From: Trichocoleus desertorum NBK24
GTDB lineage: Bacteria > Cyanobacteriota > Cyanobacteriia > FACHB-46
Length of the DNA stretch: 64,000 nt
Assembly (NCBI RefSeq): GCF_030409055.1
Contig: NZ_CP116619.1
Coordinates: 343,628-407,627, forward strand
Direction of reading: 5' to 3'
Made by a program: the position numbers and the translations under genes. Under the pieces are notes generated by a model. That model made no database searches. It had not been told where the DNA came from and saw only the letters and a list, made by a program, of their open reading frames with translations. This document shows, one piece after another, positions 32,733-42,126 of this stretch. The stretch's first letter is position 1. The number at the start of each line of letters is the position of its first letter.

Positions 32733-34071
32733 GCAGCTTGTAAAAATAAGTTGAGCTTTTTCCTGACTTCATGACCTACCTCAACAGAGCAACTAAGCTT
32801 GAACTGTAGGGTTATTATGAGCAGCATGATCGCAGCGGATGTTGTTGAACAAATTCGCTTCAAGTACGAGGCATTTGCTCCTTATTTGAATGAGCAAACA
32901 CGACGCATCTGGGCAGCAATTGAAGCACGAAGTTTGGGGCATGGTGGTGTGAGTGCACTATCAAAGGCAACAGGACTGAGCCGCAATACGATTACATCGG
33001 GACAAAGAACTCTAGAAGCGACTGAGGAAACGATTGTCACAGGTTCGATTCGTAAACCAGGAGGAGGACGTAAGCGAGTCGAAGAGCGCGATGAGACATT
33101 AATCAAGCGTCTCGATGACCTGGTTGAACCGACGACTCGAGGAGACCCGACTTCGGCACTGCGATGGACCTGTAAAAGTGTGAACAAATTAGCACAGGAA
33201 CTTCAAAGACAGGGACATCAAGTCAGCGCTAAGACCGTTTATACCCTGCTCAAGTCAATGGACTACAGCTTGCAAAGCAATCGCAAAACTCGCGAAGGCA
33301 AAGATCATCCCGACCGTGATGCCCAGTTTGAGCACATCGCAACCACGGTTGAGCAGTTTCAACAGTTGCATCGCCCTGTGATTTCAATCGATACCAAGAA
33401 CAAGGAACTGGTGGGCAATTTCCATCATCCTGGGCGAGAGTGGGAACCAAAGGGAGAGCCTGTGGAGGTCAATGTCCATGACTTTGCTGACAAGACATTG
33501 GGCAAAGCAATTCCCTATGGCATCTATGACTTGGCTTTGAACCAGGGTTGGGTGAGCGTCGGCATTGACCATGACACGGCTGAATTTGCCGTTGAGTCCA
33601 TTCGTCACTGGTGGTTAGACATGGGGCAACTGCTTTATCCGCGTAGTAAGCATTTATTAATCACGGCAGACTGTGGGGGCAGCAATGGCTACCGCAATCG
33701 CTTGTGGAAGTTGAAACTCCAAGAGTTCGCTGATGAGATGGGTTTAACGGTTCACCTGTGCCATTTCCCACCAGGTACGAGCAAATGGAACAAGATTGAG
33801 CATCGACTGTTCTGCCATATCACGCAAAACTGGCGAGGTAGACCTTTAACGAGTTTGCAAGTCATCATCAACCTGATTGGAAGCACTACGACAGAGCAAG
33901 GCTTAGAAGTTCATGCTCAACTCGATGAAAAGCGATACAAAACGGGCATTAAAGTAACGGATGAAGAGTTTAACGCGATTGCGATTCGGCGCAAACGGTT
34001 TCATGGAGATTGGAACTATCAAATCAGCCCCAGAAAAGCTGCTTAATTGCTCAACTTATTTTTACACGCTT
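32733..34071 (+). mobile_element. ISAzo13-type insertion sequence inside the lipoprotein-ankyrin gene
   Basis: TGTAAAAATAAGTTGAGC near the left end (32739-32756) is the exact complement of the sequence at 34049-34066; the pairing extends outward through AGC with one mismatch (from 32735 and to 34070). CCTTAG occurs just outside both ends (32727-32732 and 34072-34077). Taking those as the target duplication gives an element of 1339 bp whose removal restores the host frame. It holds one intact transposase gene. Confidence 0.82.
32817..34046 (+). CDS. ISAzo13-family transposase
   Basis: 409 residues from ATG 32817 (an earlier TTG at 32799 is open). An N-terminal helix-turn-helix (HGGVSALSKATGLSRNTITS) is followed by a basic linker (RKPGGGRKRVEERDETLI). 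The catalytic domain has Asp in VISIDTKNKELVGNF, Asp in LLITADCGGSNGYRNRLW and Glu in SKWNKIEHRLFCHI, the DDE arrangement of the 'Rhodopirellula transposase' (ISAzo13) group. The C-terminus reads HGDWNYQISPRKAA. The reading frame is intact. It is unrelated to the two IS4 transposases in the window. Confidence 0.9.
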   Translation: MSSMIAADVVEQIRFKYEAFAPYLNEQTRRIWAAIEARSLGHGGVSALSKATGLSRNTITSGQRTLEATEETIVTGSIRKPGGGRKRVEERDETLIKRLDDLVEPTTRGDPTSALRWTCKSVNKLAQELQRQGHQVSAKTVYTLLKSMDYSLQSNRKTREGKDHPDRDAQFEHIATTVEQFQQLHRPVISIDTKNKELVGNFHHPGREWEPKGEPVEVNVHDFADKTLGKAIPYGIYDLALNQGWVSVGIDHDTAEFAVESIRHWWLDMGQLLYPRSKHLLITADCGGSNGYRNRLWKLKLQEFADEMGLTVHLCHFPPGTSKWNKIEHRLFCHITQNWRGRPLTSLQVIINLIGSTTTEQGLEVHAQLDEKRYKTGIKVTDEEFNAIAIRRKRFHGDWNYQISPRKAA

Positions 34072-35084
34072 CCTTAGAACTTGCTTTCTTGAGAAAAGAC
34101 TTTGCTCAGGTCAAACAGTTAATAAGGTCTGTGTCGGCTCAAGATATTGAGCGCTCTGAATTGATGCTGAAAGCTGTTCATGCCAATCAACCAGAGCTGA
34201 TTCAACTCATGCTTAAGCGAGGCGCAGATCCTAATGCTAACGACGGTATTCTACCTCTGCGCCAAGCTGTACGTACGGGAAATGCTCCGCTGGTTCAATT
34301 GTTGTTAAAACACGGTGCAGACCCAAATCATCCAGATGGCAATACAGATTCTATTTTGCAAGAAGCCTTATCTGCCAATCAATACATTGGATTTCCACAT
34401 TGGACTAGCAAAATAGAACGGTTTGCTCAGGTGAGTGCCCAGCGTATGGAAACAATCCGCCTAATTCTCAAAGCAGGTGCCAATCCGAACGACCGCGATC
34501 GCTCTAATGGGACAACAGTGCTGATGGTTGCAGCAGGGCATGGCAACGAAGAACTTGTTGAACTATTACTGCAACAAGGGGCGAATGCAAAAGTAGCTAA
34601 CGCCTATGGAGAAAATGCATTGCACTATGCTGCTTGGCGGGGTAATTATGCGATCGTGCAACGACTGCTATCCGAAAAAGTCAATGTCAATCCTACCCAC
34701 TACTTAGGGCGAACTCCGTTGATGTTTGCAGTGCGGCGAGGCTCATTACCAATCGTGAAGCTTCTGCTGGCGCAGGGGGCAAGAGTTGACGCAGCCAGTC
34801 GTGAAACTTTTGTGGAACCTCATCGGTTGAGATATGGCTATTACTCTGTCCTGGATCACGCGATCGCCACAAGCCACTCTGAGATTGCTGCTTTGTTAAA
34901 GCAAAAAGGCGCTAAACCATATGCACAGCAATAACCTTACGGTGAGGTTCTTAGCATGAGAATTATTTGTTCTTCCAGGATGACAGTAGCTTCAGTTTTT
35001 GGCTAACGTGTAGCAGATCGAACAAACTTCAGTTGGGGGATATTTCCCTCACTCGCTGGAAGAAAACTGCTGTTAAGGAAGCTT

Positions 35085-36710
35085 ATGAGTCACTCTCCTC
35101 TCTTCGACAATTTGGCGCGGACTATCCGGGTTGCTTTATTTTGCAAACGGCAGCGGATTTCGACTAGCCAAGGTTTAGAGTGGCTCGCTACGATTGAGGA
35201 AGCTGCCGATCGCCAACGGTTACGCCGTCGGGAGTTGTTAGCGTTAGGAGGTTTGGGAATTGCAGGCGCGATCGCGAGTCACATGGGTCGGGTTAATGCA
35301 GCACCCAAACCAAAGCCAAGTGCCAACGTAGGAATCATAGGGGCAGGGTTTGCTGGATTGACTTGTGCCTACGAACTTCAGCGCAACGGGATTCTTGCCA
35401 CCATTCATGAGGCGAGCGATCGCGTCGGAGGCCGCTGTTACTCTCTTGGCAACAATTTCTTTCCCGGACAAGTGGCAGAGCGAGGGGGTGAGTTTATTGA
35501 TAACTTGCACAAAACCCTGATCGGTTATGCTCGCGAATTTGGTTTAACGCTGGAAGATGTCACCAAGCAACCGGGAGAAGTTTTCTACTATTTCAATGGT
35601 CAGCGTTATCCAGAATCAGTGGTGGTAGATGAGTTTCGGGCTTTGGTAGCCGCTATGCGAGTAGACCTACGCACCCTCTCTAGTGAGCCTAGCGCCGATA
35701 GCCACAACGAGGCAGATATCAAGCTCGATCGCACTAGTTTGCAAGCCTATCTCGACAGCCGCCAAGCGGGAAATGTGGTGAAGGCAGCGATCAAAGCCGC
35801 CTACGAAGCAGAATATGGCCTACCGATCGCTCAACAAAGCTGCTTAAATTTCCTCCTGTTTGTTCATGCCGATCGCCGCTCAAAATTTACGCCGTTTGGG
35901 GTCTTTAGTGATGAGCGCTATCACATTGTAGAGGGTAACGACAAAATCACGCAGGGGTTACGCGATCGCCTGCAAAGCCCTGTCAAACTGGGCATGAAAC
36001 TGCTGCGAGTACGACAGACAGGCACTAAGCAAATCGAACTCACCTTCCAGAATGGTTCCCGCACCACCAGTGCTATCTACGATGCTGTCGTTTTAGCAAT
36101 TCCCTTTACAACCCTGCGTCAAGTTGAGTTGGACGCAAGTCTGGGTCTGCCCGCCTGGAAGGTTCAAGCGATCCAACAACTCGGTTATGGCAACAATGCC
36201 AAGATGATGCTCGGTTTCAAGGGTCGGCCTTGGCTCCCTGGCAGCAATGGCAGCTCTTACTCCGACTTACCCAACCACCAAACCACCTGGGAAACCAACC
36301 CCGCTAAAGCCACCAGCACTCAGGCGATTCTCACCGACTACTCCAGTGGCGATCGCGCCCTGCGGCTCAAACTCAGCAATGTGCAGACAGAAGCCGATCG
36401 CTTCCTCACTGATCTCAATCGGGTGTATCCAGGCTCCAAGGCAGTCGCCACCAAAATCAATGGTCAATACCGCGTTCACCTAGAACCTTGGCCCGCAAAC
36501 CCTCTCACCAAAGGCAGCTATACCTGTTACACCCCCGGACAATTTACCACCATTGCAGGCAACGAAGGAAAACCAGTCGGCAATCTCCATTTCGCCGGAG
36601 AACATGCCAACTCCTTCTACGAATGGCAGGGCTTCATGGAAGGAGCCGCTCTCTCTGGCATCCAAGCGGCTAGCGAAATCCTCCAAGATCTCAAAGTTGG
36701 GAGATTATAG
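35085..36710 (+). CDS. Flavin-dependent amine oxidase (monoamine or L-amino-acid oxidase type)
   Basis: 541 residues from ATG 35085, with AAGGAAG upstream. The N-terminal 50 residues are helical and followed by a twin-arginine-like signal (RRRELLALGGLGIAGAIASH), so the folded flavoprotein may be exported. FAD motif: VGIIGAGFAGLTCAYELQRNG; GG motif: IHEASDRVGGRCYSLGNNFF; then AERGGEFIDN. The C-terminal flavin motif is GNLHFAGEHANSFYEWQGFMEGA, with a Trp-x-Gly before the Met-Glu-Gly-Ala helix as in amine oxidases. It would oxidise an amine or amino acid to an imine, making H2O2; the substrate cannot be told. The DMT transporter 24 bases downstream may be co-transcribed. Confidence 0.85.
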   Translation: MSHSPLFDNLARTIRVALFCKRQRISTSQGLEWLATIEEAADRQRLRRRELLALGGLGIAGAIASHMGRVNAAPKPKPSANVGIIGAGFAGLTCAYELQRNGILATIHEASDRVGGRCYSLGNNFFPGQVAERGGEFIDNLHKTLIGYAREFGLTLEDVTKQPGEVFYYFNGQRYPESVVVDEFRALVAAMRVDLRTLSSEPSADSHNEADIKLDRTSLQAYLDSRQAGNVVKAAIKAAYEAEYGLPIAQQSCLNFLLFVHADRRSKFTPFGVFSDERYHIVEGNDKITQGLRDRLQSPVKLGMKLLRVRQTGTKQIELTFQNGSRTTSAIYDAVVLAIPFTTLRQVELDASLGLPAWKVQAIQQLGYGNNAKMMLGFKGRPWLPGSNGSSYSDLPNHQTTWETNPAKATSTQAILTDYSSGDRALRLKLSNVQTEADRFLTDLNRVYPGSKAVATKINGQYRVHLEPWPANPLTKGSYTCYTPGQFTTIAGNEGKPVGNLHFAGEHANSFYEWQGFMEGAALSGIQAASEILQDLKVGRL

Positions 36711-36734
36711 GGATTCATCAGCTCCACGAATTCC

Positions 36735-37670
36735 ATGCTAATTTGGCTCACCCAATTTAAGGGAGAACTAGCTGCGCTCAGTGCGGCATTTTTATGGGCG
36801 ATCGCGTCTGTCATCTATACTCGTATCGGCCAACGGGTGCCTCCGCTAGTGTTGAACTCGGTGAAAGGTCTGATCGCGATCGCCTTTCTTGCCATCACGC
36901 TCTGGCTCCAAGGCAGCGGTCTACCCGACATTAACGGCACAGCGTTGAGCCTATTGATCCTGAGTGGAGTGGTGGGCATTGGCTTTGGCGACACCTATTA
37001 CTTTGCCGCACTCAACTTGCTAGGGCCGAGACGAACTCTATTATTAGAAGCCTTAGCGCCACCGTTATCTGCTTTTCTCGCCTTGCTGTTTTTGCAAGAA
37101 ACACTAGAGCTGAGCAATTGGTTAGGCATTTTTCTCACTATTCTTGGTGTGACTTGGGTCGTGAGCGAACGGGCACCTACCGAAACCACCAATGCAGCAA
37201 CAGGAAAATCAACTCATCCTTTGCGGGGAGTGGGCTACGGCCTGTTGGCAGCGTTGGGCCAAGCTGGTGGGGCGGTGTTGTCTCGTGCGGCTTTGACTCA
37301 GAGCACCATTAGCCCCTTGTGGAGCACTTTAGTTCGCCTAGCTGCTGGCGTGTTGATGCTGTTGGTTTGGCTAGTGGTGCGGCGGCAAGCAGGATTAGTG
37401 GTGAAAACGTTAGAGTTCGAGCGCGATCGCCGTCGGGGTTTGTCTTGGTTAGGAGCGATCGCCATTACCTCTTTTTTCAGCACCTATTTAGGCATTTGGC
37501 TCCAACAAATTTCGCTCAAATTTACGGCAGTTGGAGTCGCCCAAGCCCTGAGTTCTACCAGCCCCCTGTTCATTCTGCCAATCGCGATCGTCCTAGGAGA
37601 AGTAGTCAGCAGACAGGCCATTCTGGGAGTGCTGGTCGCTTGGGCAGGGGTTTGGTTCTTGTTCAGCTAA
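36735..37670 (+). CDS. DMT-superfamily (EamA) transporter
   Basis: 311 residues, almost entirely hydrophobic, consistent with ten membrane helices in two EamA repeats. The first repeat starts LAALSAAFLWAIASVIYTRI and ends with LSNWLGIFLTILGVTWVVSE; the second begins VGYGLLAALGQAGGAVLSRA and ends RQAILGVLVAWAGVWFLF. A polar loop (RAPTETTNAATGKST) joins them. Members export amino acids or metabolites; here the amine oxidase upstream makes an amine or amino-acid substrate plausible, but that is inference. ATG 36735 is 24 bases from the previous stop. Confidence 0.88.
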   Translation: MLIWLTQFKGELAALSAAFLWAIASVIYTRIGQRVPPLVLNSVKGLIAIAFLAITLWLQGSGLPDINGTALSLLILSGVVGIGFGDTYYFAALNLLGPRRTLLLEALAPPLSAFLALLFLQETLELSNWLGIFLTILGVTWVVSERAPTETTNAATGKSTHPLRGVGYGLLAALGQAGGAVLSRAALTQSTISPLWSTLVRLAAGVLMLLVWLVVRRQAGLVVKTLEFERDRRRGLSWLGAIAITSFFSTYLGIWLQQISLKFTAVGVAQALSSTSPLFILPIAIVLGEVVSRQAILGVLVAWAGVWFLFS

Positions 37671-37681
37671 TGCTTATTCAG

Positions 37682-38344
37682 CTATCGCTTCAGGGCTAAG
37701 GTTAAACCATCTGCGATCGGCACGAGGCTCAGCGTGATGCGATCATCTTGATGCAGTTTGGCGTTAAAAGCGCGAATTGATTCTGTACGGTTGTCCTGCA
37801 CTTTTGGGTCTGCGACTCGCCCAGACCACAATACATTGTCGATCGCGATCAACCCACCCGGACGCACCAGTTGCAGCGATCGCTCGTAATAGTTCCAGTA
37901 ATTGCTCTTATCCGCATCAATAAAGGCAAAATCGAAGGTTTCTGCCTCACCAGCCGCTAAAAGCTGATCGAGGGTGTCTACTGCTGGGCCAATTCGCAAA
38001 TCTATCTTGTCGGTCACGCCCGCGGTTTGCCAATAGCGACGGGCGATCGCGGTGTAGTCTTCGCTCACGTCGCAAGCAATGATTTTGCCATTAGCGGGTA
38101 AGGCCAGCGCCACGACCAAGGCACTATACCCAGTAAACACTCCCACCTCTAGCGTTTTTTTAGCTCCCATTAGCTGCACTAACAGCGCCATAAACTGCCC
38201 TTGCTCTGGCGCAATTTGCATCTGTGCCATCGGATGTTGAGCGGTTTCCTGCCGCAGTTGAGTTAAAAGCTCAGGTTCCCGCAAAGAATTAGACAATAGA
38301 TAGTCATACAGTTGGTTAGTCAGATCAAGTGTTTTATTAGCCAT
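37682..38344 (-). CDS. Class I SAM-dependent O-methyltransferase (COMT-like)
   Basis: 220 residues, the length of cation-dependent catechol/caffeoyl-CoA-type O-methyltransferases. Motifs: MGAKKTLEVGVFTGYSALVV (SAM-binding motif I), KIIACDVSEDYTAIARRYWQ, FDFAFIDADKSNYWNYYERS (metal-binding Asp) and LIAIDNVLWSGRVADP (second metal-site Asp-Asn). These show a bivalent-metal-dependent methyl transfer to a hydroxyl; the substrate is unknown. The stop is only 12 bases from the end of the transporter gene, which is convergent. Confidence 0.9.
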   Translation of the reverse strand: MANKTLDLTNQLYDYLLSNSLREPELLTQLRQETAQHPMAQMQIAPEQGQFMALLVQLMGAKKTLEVGVFTGYSALVVALALPANGKIIACDVSEDYTAIARRYWQTAGVTDKIDLRIGPAVDTLDQLLAAGEAETFDFAFIDADKSNYWNYYERSLQLVRPGGLIAIDNVLWSGRVADPKVQDNRTESIRAFNAKLHQDDRITLSLVPIADGLTLALKR

Positions 38345-38440
38345 AGGAGTATTTTGCTTAAAAATGCAGCCACAAAATTACTATATTGAGGTATCGAGGA
38401 GACTCGCTGTAATTGGGAACGAAGAGGAGAGTAAGCGTTT

Positions 38441-38851
38441 ATGATCCGAGCGATTTTGGCAGTAGTATTGGTGGGATTGTTAACGGCTTGTGGCAATGGC
38501 ATTTCAGGGCTGAGCAACCGAGTCGTTCAACAGGCGATCGCTCTCCAAGTTAGCCAAACTCAACAAACCCTCGCTGCTCAACTCCGCCTGAAGAAGCCAC
38601 CCAAAGTAGAAGTCAAGCAAGTGGCGATCGCCAACCAAGAGTCGTTAAAAATCCAGGGTTTGCCTGCTTACCATCTCCAGGGAACTTACGACCTGACGCT
38701 GAAGCTACCCAGCCGCCAAGTGACTCAGGAGCAAAACTCGTTTGAAGTCTATTTGCAACAGCAACCCGACCAGAAAACCTGGAAGCTAGCTCAACTAAGC
38801 AAATCAGATACAGCAGCAGAACCAGTTTGGGTCACAGAACCCATCCAGTAA
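38441..38851 (+). CDS. Small lipoprotein, function unknown
   Basis: 136 residues. A type II signal peptide: MIRAILAVVLVGLLTACGNG with the lipobox LTAC, so the mature protein starts at Cys17 and is lipid-anchored. The rest is soluble: an amphipathic helix (VVQQAIALQVSQTQQTLAAQ), then beta strands (KVEVKQVAIANQESLKIQGL, YHLQGTYDLTLKLPSRQVTQ, WKLAQLSKS). The pattern is found in cyanobacterial lipoproteins of no assigned role. It is followed 25 bases later by a Uma2-type gene. Confidence 0.7.
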   Translation: MIRAILAVVLVGLLTACGNGISGLSNRVVQQAIALQVSQTQQTLAAQLRLKKPPKVEVKQVAIANQESLKIQGLPAYHLQGTYDLTLKLPSRQVTQEQNSFEVYLQQQPDQKTWKLAQLSKSDTAAEPVWVTEPIQ

Positions 38852-38876
38852 GCCTAGAGATTAGGGGAGGTTGGCT

Positions 38877-39494
38877 ATGGTTGGGCAAGTTGCGCGATCG
38901 CCATTGACCTTTGATCAGTTTGTTAGTCAATATCCAGAAGATGGGGGACGCTATGAGCTGCGCTGGGGCGAGGTAGTAGGGATGCGTCCAACTGGTTCGC
39001 ATGAAAAGGTGGCCGCACTGGTAGCTCGAAAGCTAGATTTGGAAATTGAGCGGTTAGGATTACCGTGGTTTATTCCTCGTACCTGTTTAGTCAAGGTTGC
39101 AGGATCAGAAATCAACGGATACTTGCCTGACCTAATTGTGCTAGATGAGGTATCGGTAGCCACTGATCCATATTGGCAGAAGCAGTCAAGCATCTCTCTG
39201 GGTAGTTCGGCCAAGCTTGCAGTTGAAGTGGTGAGTACAAATTGGCAGGATGACTATGCTCACAAACTGGCGGACTATGAGCAGTTAGGGATTCCAGAAT
39301 ATTGGATTGTAGATTACCTGGGTTTGGGAGGGGTGCGCTACATTGGTTCGCCTAAGCAGCCCACAATTACGGTGTATACGCTAGTCGATGAGGAATACAT
39401 CGGCACGCTGTTTCGCTCAGGCGATCGCGTTGTCTCTCCTCTCCTTTCAGAGCTGGATCTGATGGCGGATCAGATATTTGCAGCGGGACAGTAG
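38877..39494 (+). CDS. Uma2-family (DUF820) restriction-endonuclease-like protein
   Basis: 205 residues. ATG 38877 is preceded at 8 bases by GGGGAGG, which decides it over a TTG at 38871. The PD-(D/E)xK core is visible: NGYLPDLIVLDEVS (Asp), AKLAVEVVSTNWQDDYAHKL (Glu-x-Val and Lys), then DYEQLGIPEYWIVDY. FDQFVSQYPEDGGRYELRWG at the start is the usual Uma2 opening. The family is greatly expanded in cyanobacteria; nuclease activity is presumed from the fold and the biological role is unclear. Confidence 0.9.
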   Translation: MVGQVARSPLTFDQFVSQYPEDGGRYELRWGEVVGMRPTGSHEKVAALVARKLDLEIERLGLPWFIPRTCLVKVAGSEINGYLPDLIVLDEVSVATDPYWQKQSSISLGSSAKLAVEVVSTNWQDDYAHKLADYEQLGIPEYWIVDYLGLGGVRYIGSPKQPTITVYTLVDEEYIGTLFRSGDRVVSPLLSELDLMADQIFAAGQ

Positions 39495-39513
39495 GTATAG
39501 GTTCGTTGAGAAA

Positions 39514-41766
39514 TTAATCTGCGTGCGCGATCGCGGCTTGACGGGCACTAGACTGGGTTTTCGATTGACGAATGGGAATTTCAATCACAAATTCTGTACC
39601 TTCGCCTAGAGCTGAGACACACTGCAATGAGCCGCCATGCTTTTCTACGACAATCTGATAGCTGATCGACATCCCCAACCCCGTTCCTTTGCCGACAGGC
39701 TTGGTGGTGAAAAAAGGATCTAGCAAGCGTTGCTGGACTGCCGCAGACATGCCAGGGCCATTATCGGCAATGTAGACTGCAATGCGATCGCGACCCACTT
39801 TGACAGTGCGAATTGTAATCGTCGCTGCGGGTTTGGTGCCTGTAGCTGCTAGTTTGGCTTGGTACTCATCCAAGGCATCAAGCGCATTGGTGAGAATATT
39901 CATAAATACCTGGTTGAGTTGGCCGCTATAGCACTCCACGGGTGGTAAGTTGCCGTATTCTTTCACCACCTGAATTGCTGGATGCTCTGGCTTCGCTTTG
40001 AGGCGATTTTGCAGAATCATCAGAGTGCTATCGATGCCTTCATGGATGTCCACATCTTTGACCTCTGCTTCATCCAGGCGAGAGAAGTTCCGCAAAGACT
40101 GCACAATATCCCGAATGCGATCGGCCCCTACCTTCATCGAGGCCAGCAATTTAGGCAAGTCTTCCTGTAAAAACTCCAAGTCAATTTCCTCAGCTTGCGC
40201 CAGCAGCTCTGGCGTCGCATTTGGAAACTGTGCTTGGTAGGAGGCTAGCAACTCTAATAAATCCTGAGTGTACTGGCTGGCATGAACCAGATTGCCGTGA
40301 ATGAAATTAACCGGATTATTAATTTCGTGGGCCACTCCAGCCACCAGTTGACCCAAGCTAGACATTTTTTCGCTGTGAACCAGTTGGCTCTGAGCTTGGC
40401 GCAACTCAAGCAGCGTGGCCTGGAGATGATCATTGTTTTGGTGCAACTCTTCGGTGCGTTGTGCTACCCGAAACTCTAACTCTTCGTTGGTCTTCTCCAG
40501 AGCGGTAAACGAATCCCGCAACTGTTGGGACATTTGGTGAAAGGATAGCGACAGAATAGAGATCTCATCTAAGCCAGCCAGCTGCATGTCAGCCCCCGAA
40601 GGATGCAGCGCTTCGTCTGTGGCTTCCTGGCCCCCAGCATCGGTTTTCTCAGCTTCGATCGCCCTGAGCTTATGACATTCTTCTAAAATGGGTCGCAAGC
40701 GATCGTTAAGCCGCCGCACAAACAAAGCTACTACCAAAGCCAAGATTGCCCCTGCACCTAAAGCCCCTGCGATCGTGATTTGGAGGACTGGCCCTAGTAC
40801 CAAGGCTTGAGGGACTGCCGCTAACATGAGCCAGTTAGTTTGAGGAATTCGCTGATAAGCCCACCACGTACCTTGGAATTGCACTAAACCTGCTTGCCCT
40901 CGTTGCAGTTGCGGCCAAACTTGCCGTAGTTCGGGTACGTTTTGATAACTGGCTCGAATTTTAGCTTGATTGGGGTTCGGTGGATAAGCCAGGAGATTAC
41001 CTTGGGCGCTGAGAATGGCAAAATTGCCCCCATCCTGCATCACAGGCGCTTTAATTTGCTCGGCTAAAGCGGTGACGTTTACATCTGCGCCCGCTACGCC
41101 AATCATTTTGCCATTAGCATCAAAAAATGGGCTTAAAAAGCTGGTTATCGTGATGCCGTACCAATCGTAAGGCTCCACCCAAACGGCTTTGCGACCTGCA
41201 ACCGGAACCGTGTAGTACTCCTTCTGGGAATAGTTGTCGTCTACAAATAAGTCTGAGTAACGGAGGTTGCTATGGGGAGCAGGTAAAAATTGCCCCACCG
41301 CGCCCGCTACGCCTTGATCCACATAGAAGTAAGGCCAGTACCACTCGCGATCGCCCACGATAGAGTTAGGAGTTTGCCCAAACCCCAACCCCATGACTAA
41401 ATCGGGGCGCTGTTGAAAGAACTCAAAAGTCAATTGTTTGTAAGTGGATGCCTCTTTGGTGCCTGTGCTGTGCATGGTCTTGGCAGCCGCAGCGAGTCCG
41501 CTCATTGACACTTCTACTTCCACCAACTGGCCCGCGATCGATTGCACTTGAGTACTCAACCGTTCTCGCACCTGCTCCTTAGCTCGATTTTCCGCAGCTT
41601 GGTAGAAGAAGTAAGACATACCGCCTAACCCCACCAGTGCGCCGCTGAGGACGTAGAGAAACAAGCGAGAGCCAATCGACTGGTTTAAAGGCGATCGCAG
41701 CCACCGCTTTGATCGGAACTTAAATAGAGTGATGGGTTTGCCTAACGATGCGGGAAGGGGCGTCAT
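39514..41766 (-). CDS. Membrane sensor histidine kinase with dCache domain
   Basis: 750 residues. Membrane segment 1 (LFLYVLSGALVGLGGMSYFF) is followed by an extracytoplasmic region of about 290 residues of double-Cache type (WYWPYFYVDQGVAGAVGQFL, KAVWVEPYDWYGITITSFLS, IGVAGADVNVTALAEQI), membrane segment 2 (ITIAGALGAGAILALVVALF), a linker and coiled coil (DSFTALEKTNEELEFRVAQR). The phospho-acceptor His is in LGQLVAGVAHEINNPVNFIH. ATP-binding: N box (FMNILTNALDALDE), G1 (YIADNGPGMS), F (DPFFTTKPVGKGTGLGMS). Dimer-forming and signal-reading roles are known for this class; the ligand is unknown and no response regulator is adjacent. Confidence 0.92.
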   Translation of the reverse strand: MTPLPASLGKPITLFKFRSKRWLRSPLNQSIGSRLFLYVLSGALVGLGGMSYFFYQAAENRAKEQVRERLSTQVQSIAGQLVEVEVSMSGLAAAAKTMHSTGTKEASTYKQLTFEFFQQRPDLVMGLGFGQTPNSIVGDREWYWPYFYVDQGVAGAVGQFLPAPHSNLRYSDLFVDDNYSQKEYYTVPVAGRKAVWVEPYDWYGITITSFLSPFFDANGKMIGVAGADVNVTALAEQIKAPVMQDGGNFAILSAQGNLLAYPPNPNQAKIRASYQNVPELRQVWPQLQRGQAGLVQFQGTWWAYQRIPQTNWLMLAAVPQALVLGPVLQITIAGALGAGAILALVVALFVRRLNDRLRPILEECHKLRAIEAEKTDAGGQEATDEALHPSGADMQLAGLDEISILSLSFHQMSQQLRDSFTALEKTNEELEFRVAQRTEELHQNNDHLQATLLELRQAQSQLVHSEKMSSLGQLVAGVAHEINNPVNFIHGNLVHASQYTQDLLELLASYQAQFPNATPELLAQAEEIDLEFLQEDLPKLLASMKVGADRIRDIVQSLRNFSRLDEAEVKDVDIHEGIDSTLMILQNRLKAKPEHPAIQVVKEYGNLPPVECYSGQLNQVFMNILTNALDALDEYQAKLAATGTKPAATITIRTVKVGRDRIAVYIADNGPGMSAAVQQRLLDPFFTTKPVGKGTGLGMSISYQIVVEKHGGSLQCVSALGEGTEFVIEIPIRQSKTQSSARQAAIAHAD

Positions 41767-42126
41767 ACAGTGTCTTTAAGAAGAGCATCTAGACTGAGGT
41801 AATTGCAATGCCGTAAATTGCTCGAACTCGGTAGGGGTAGATGCCGAGCTGCAACTCCATCGTGAGCTAATCACTCTTAGACCTACAACAGCGATCGCGC
41901 TGATTGATCTCCGCCATTCTTACGCTCTTAGCCTTCAGTCCTAGATTTGCTTCTGGCGATCGCGTTTTCTCCGTTGCTTTGCGAGTTGAACTTGATGGCG
42001 GATCAAGTAAGTAAGAAAGGCTTGTAGCTATAGGCACGCAACTTCGACTCAGCCAGAAGGCTGAGTCGAAGTTGCGTAATTGAGGTTTAACTTTGTGAGT
42101 ACAAGGATTAATCTCTCAGTTTGAGT
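41767..42126. other. 360-bp spacer with a long perfect hairpin
   Basis: It holds the promoters of the divergent histidine kinase and coiled-coil genes, several CGATCG cores, and the 19-bp-stem hairpin at 42036-42077. I see no ORF or RNA gene beyond that. Confidence 0.5.
42036..42077. repeat. Perfect 19-bp inverted repeat with 4-base loop
   Basis: ACGCAACTTCGACTCAGCC (42036-42054), loop AGAA, then its exact complement (42059-42077). It lies 50 bases upstream of the coiled-coil gene start. No T-run follows, so termination is not obvious. A stem this long and perfect may be a mobile palindromic element, a processing site or an attenuator. Confidence 0.85.

Larger units (their letters stand above)
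32510..34934 (+). pseudogene. Lipoprotein-ankyrin gene split by an ISAzo13-type element
   Basis: The left part (32510-32732) encodes a lipoprotein start: basic n-region, AIALATLFSACG with a lipobox ending at Cys, then a Pro/Gln-rich linker up to TTVKAL. The right part (34078-34934) encodes six or so ankyrin repeats (LIQLMLKRGADPNANDG, LVQLLLKHGADPNH, LVELLLQQGANAKVANAYG, ENALHYAAWRGNYAIVQRLL, IVKLLLAQGARVDAA). Removing 32733-34071 plus one copy of CCTTAG joins them in frame as TTVKAL-ELAFLRKDF, a 359-residue lipoprotein. In the present state the left part stops after LGSL inside the element. The ankyrin part could only be made from a start within the element or from an internal Met (34163). 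Confidence 0.85.
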
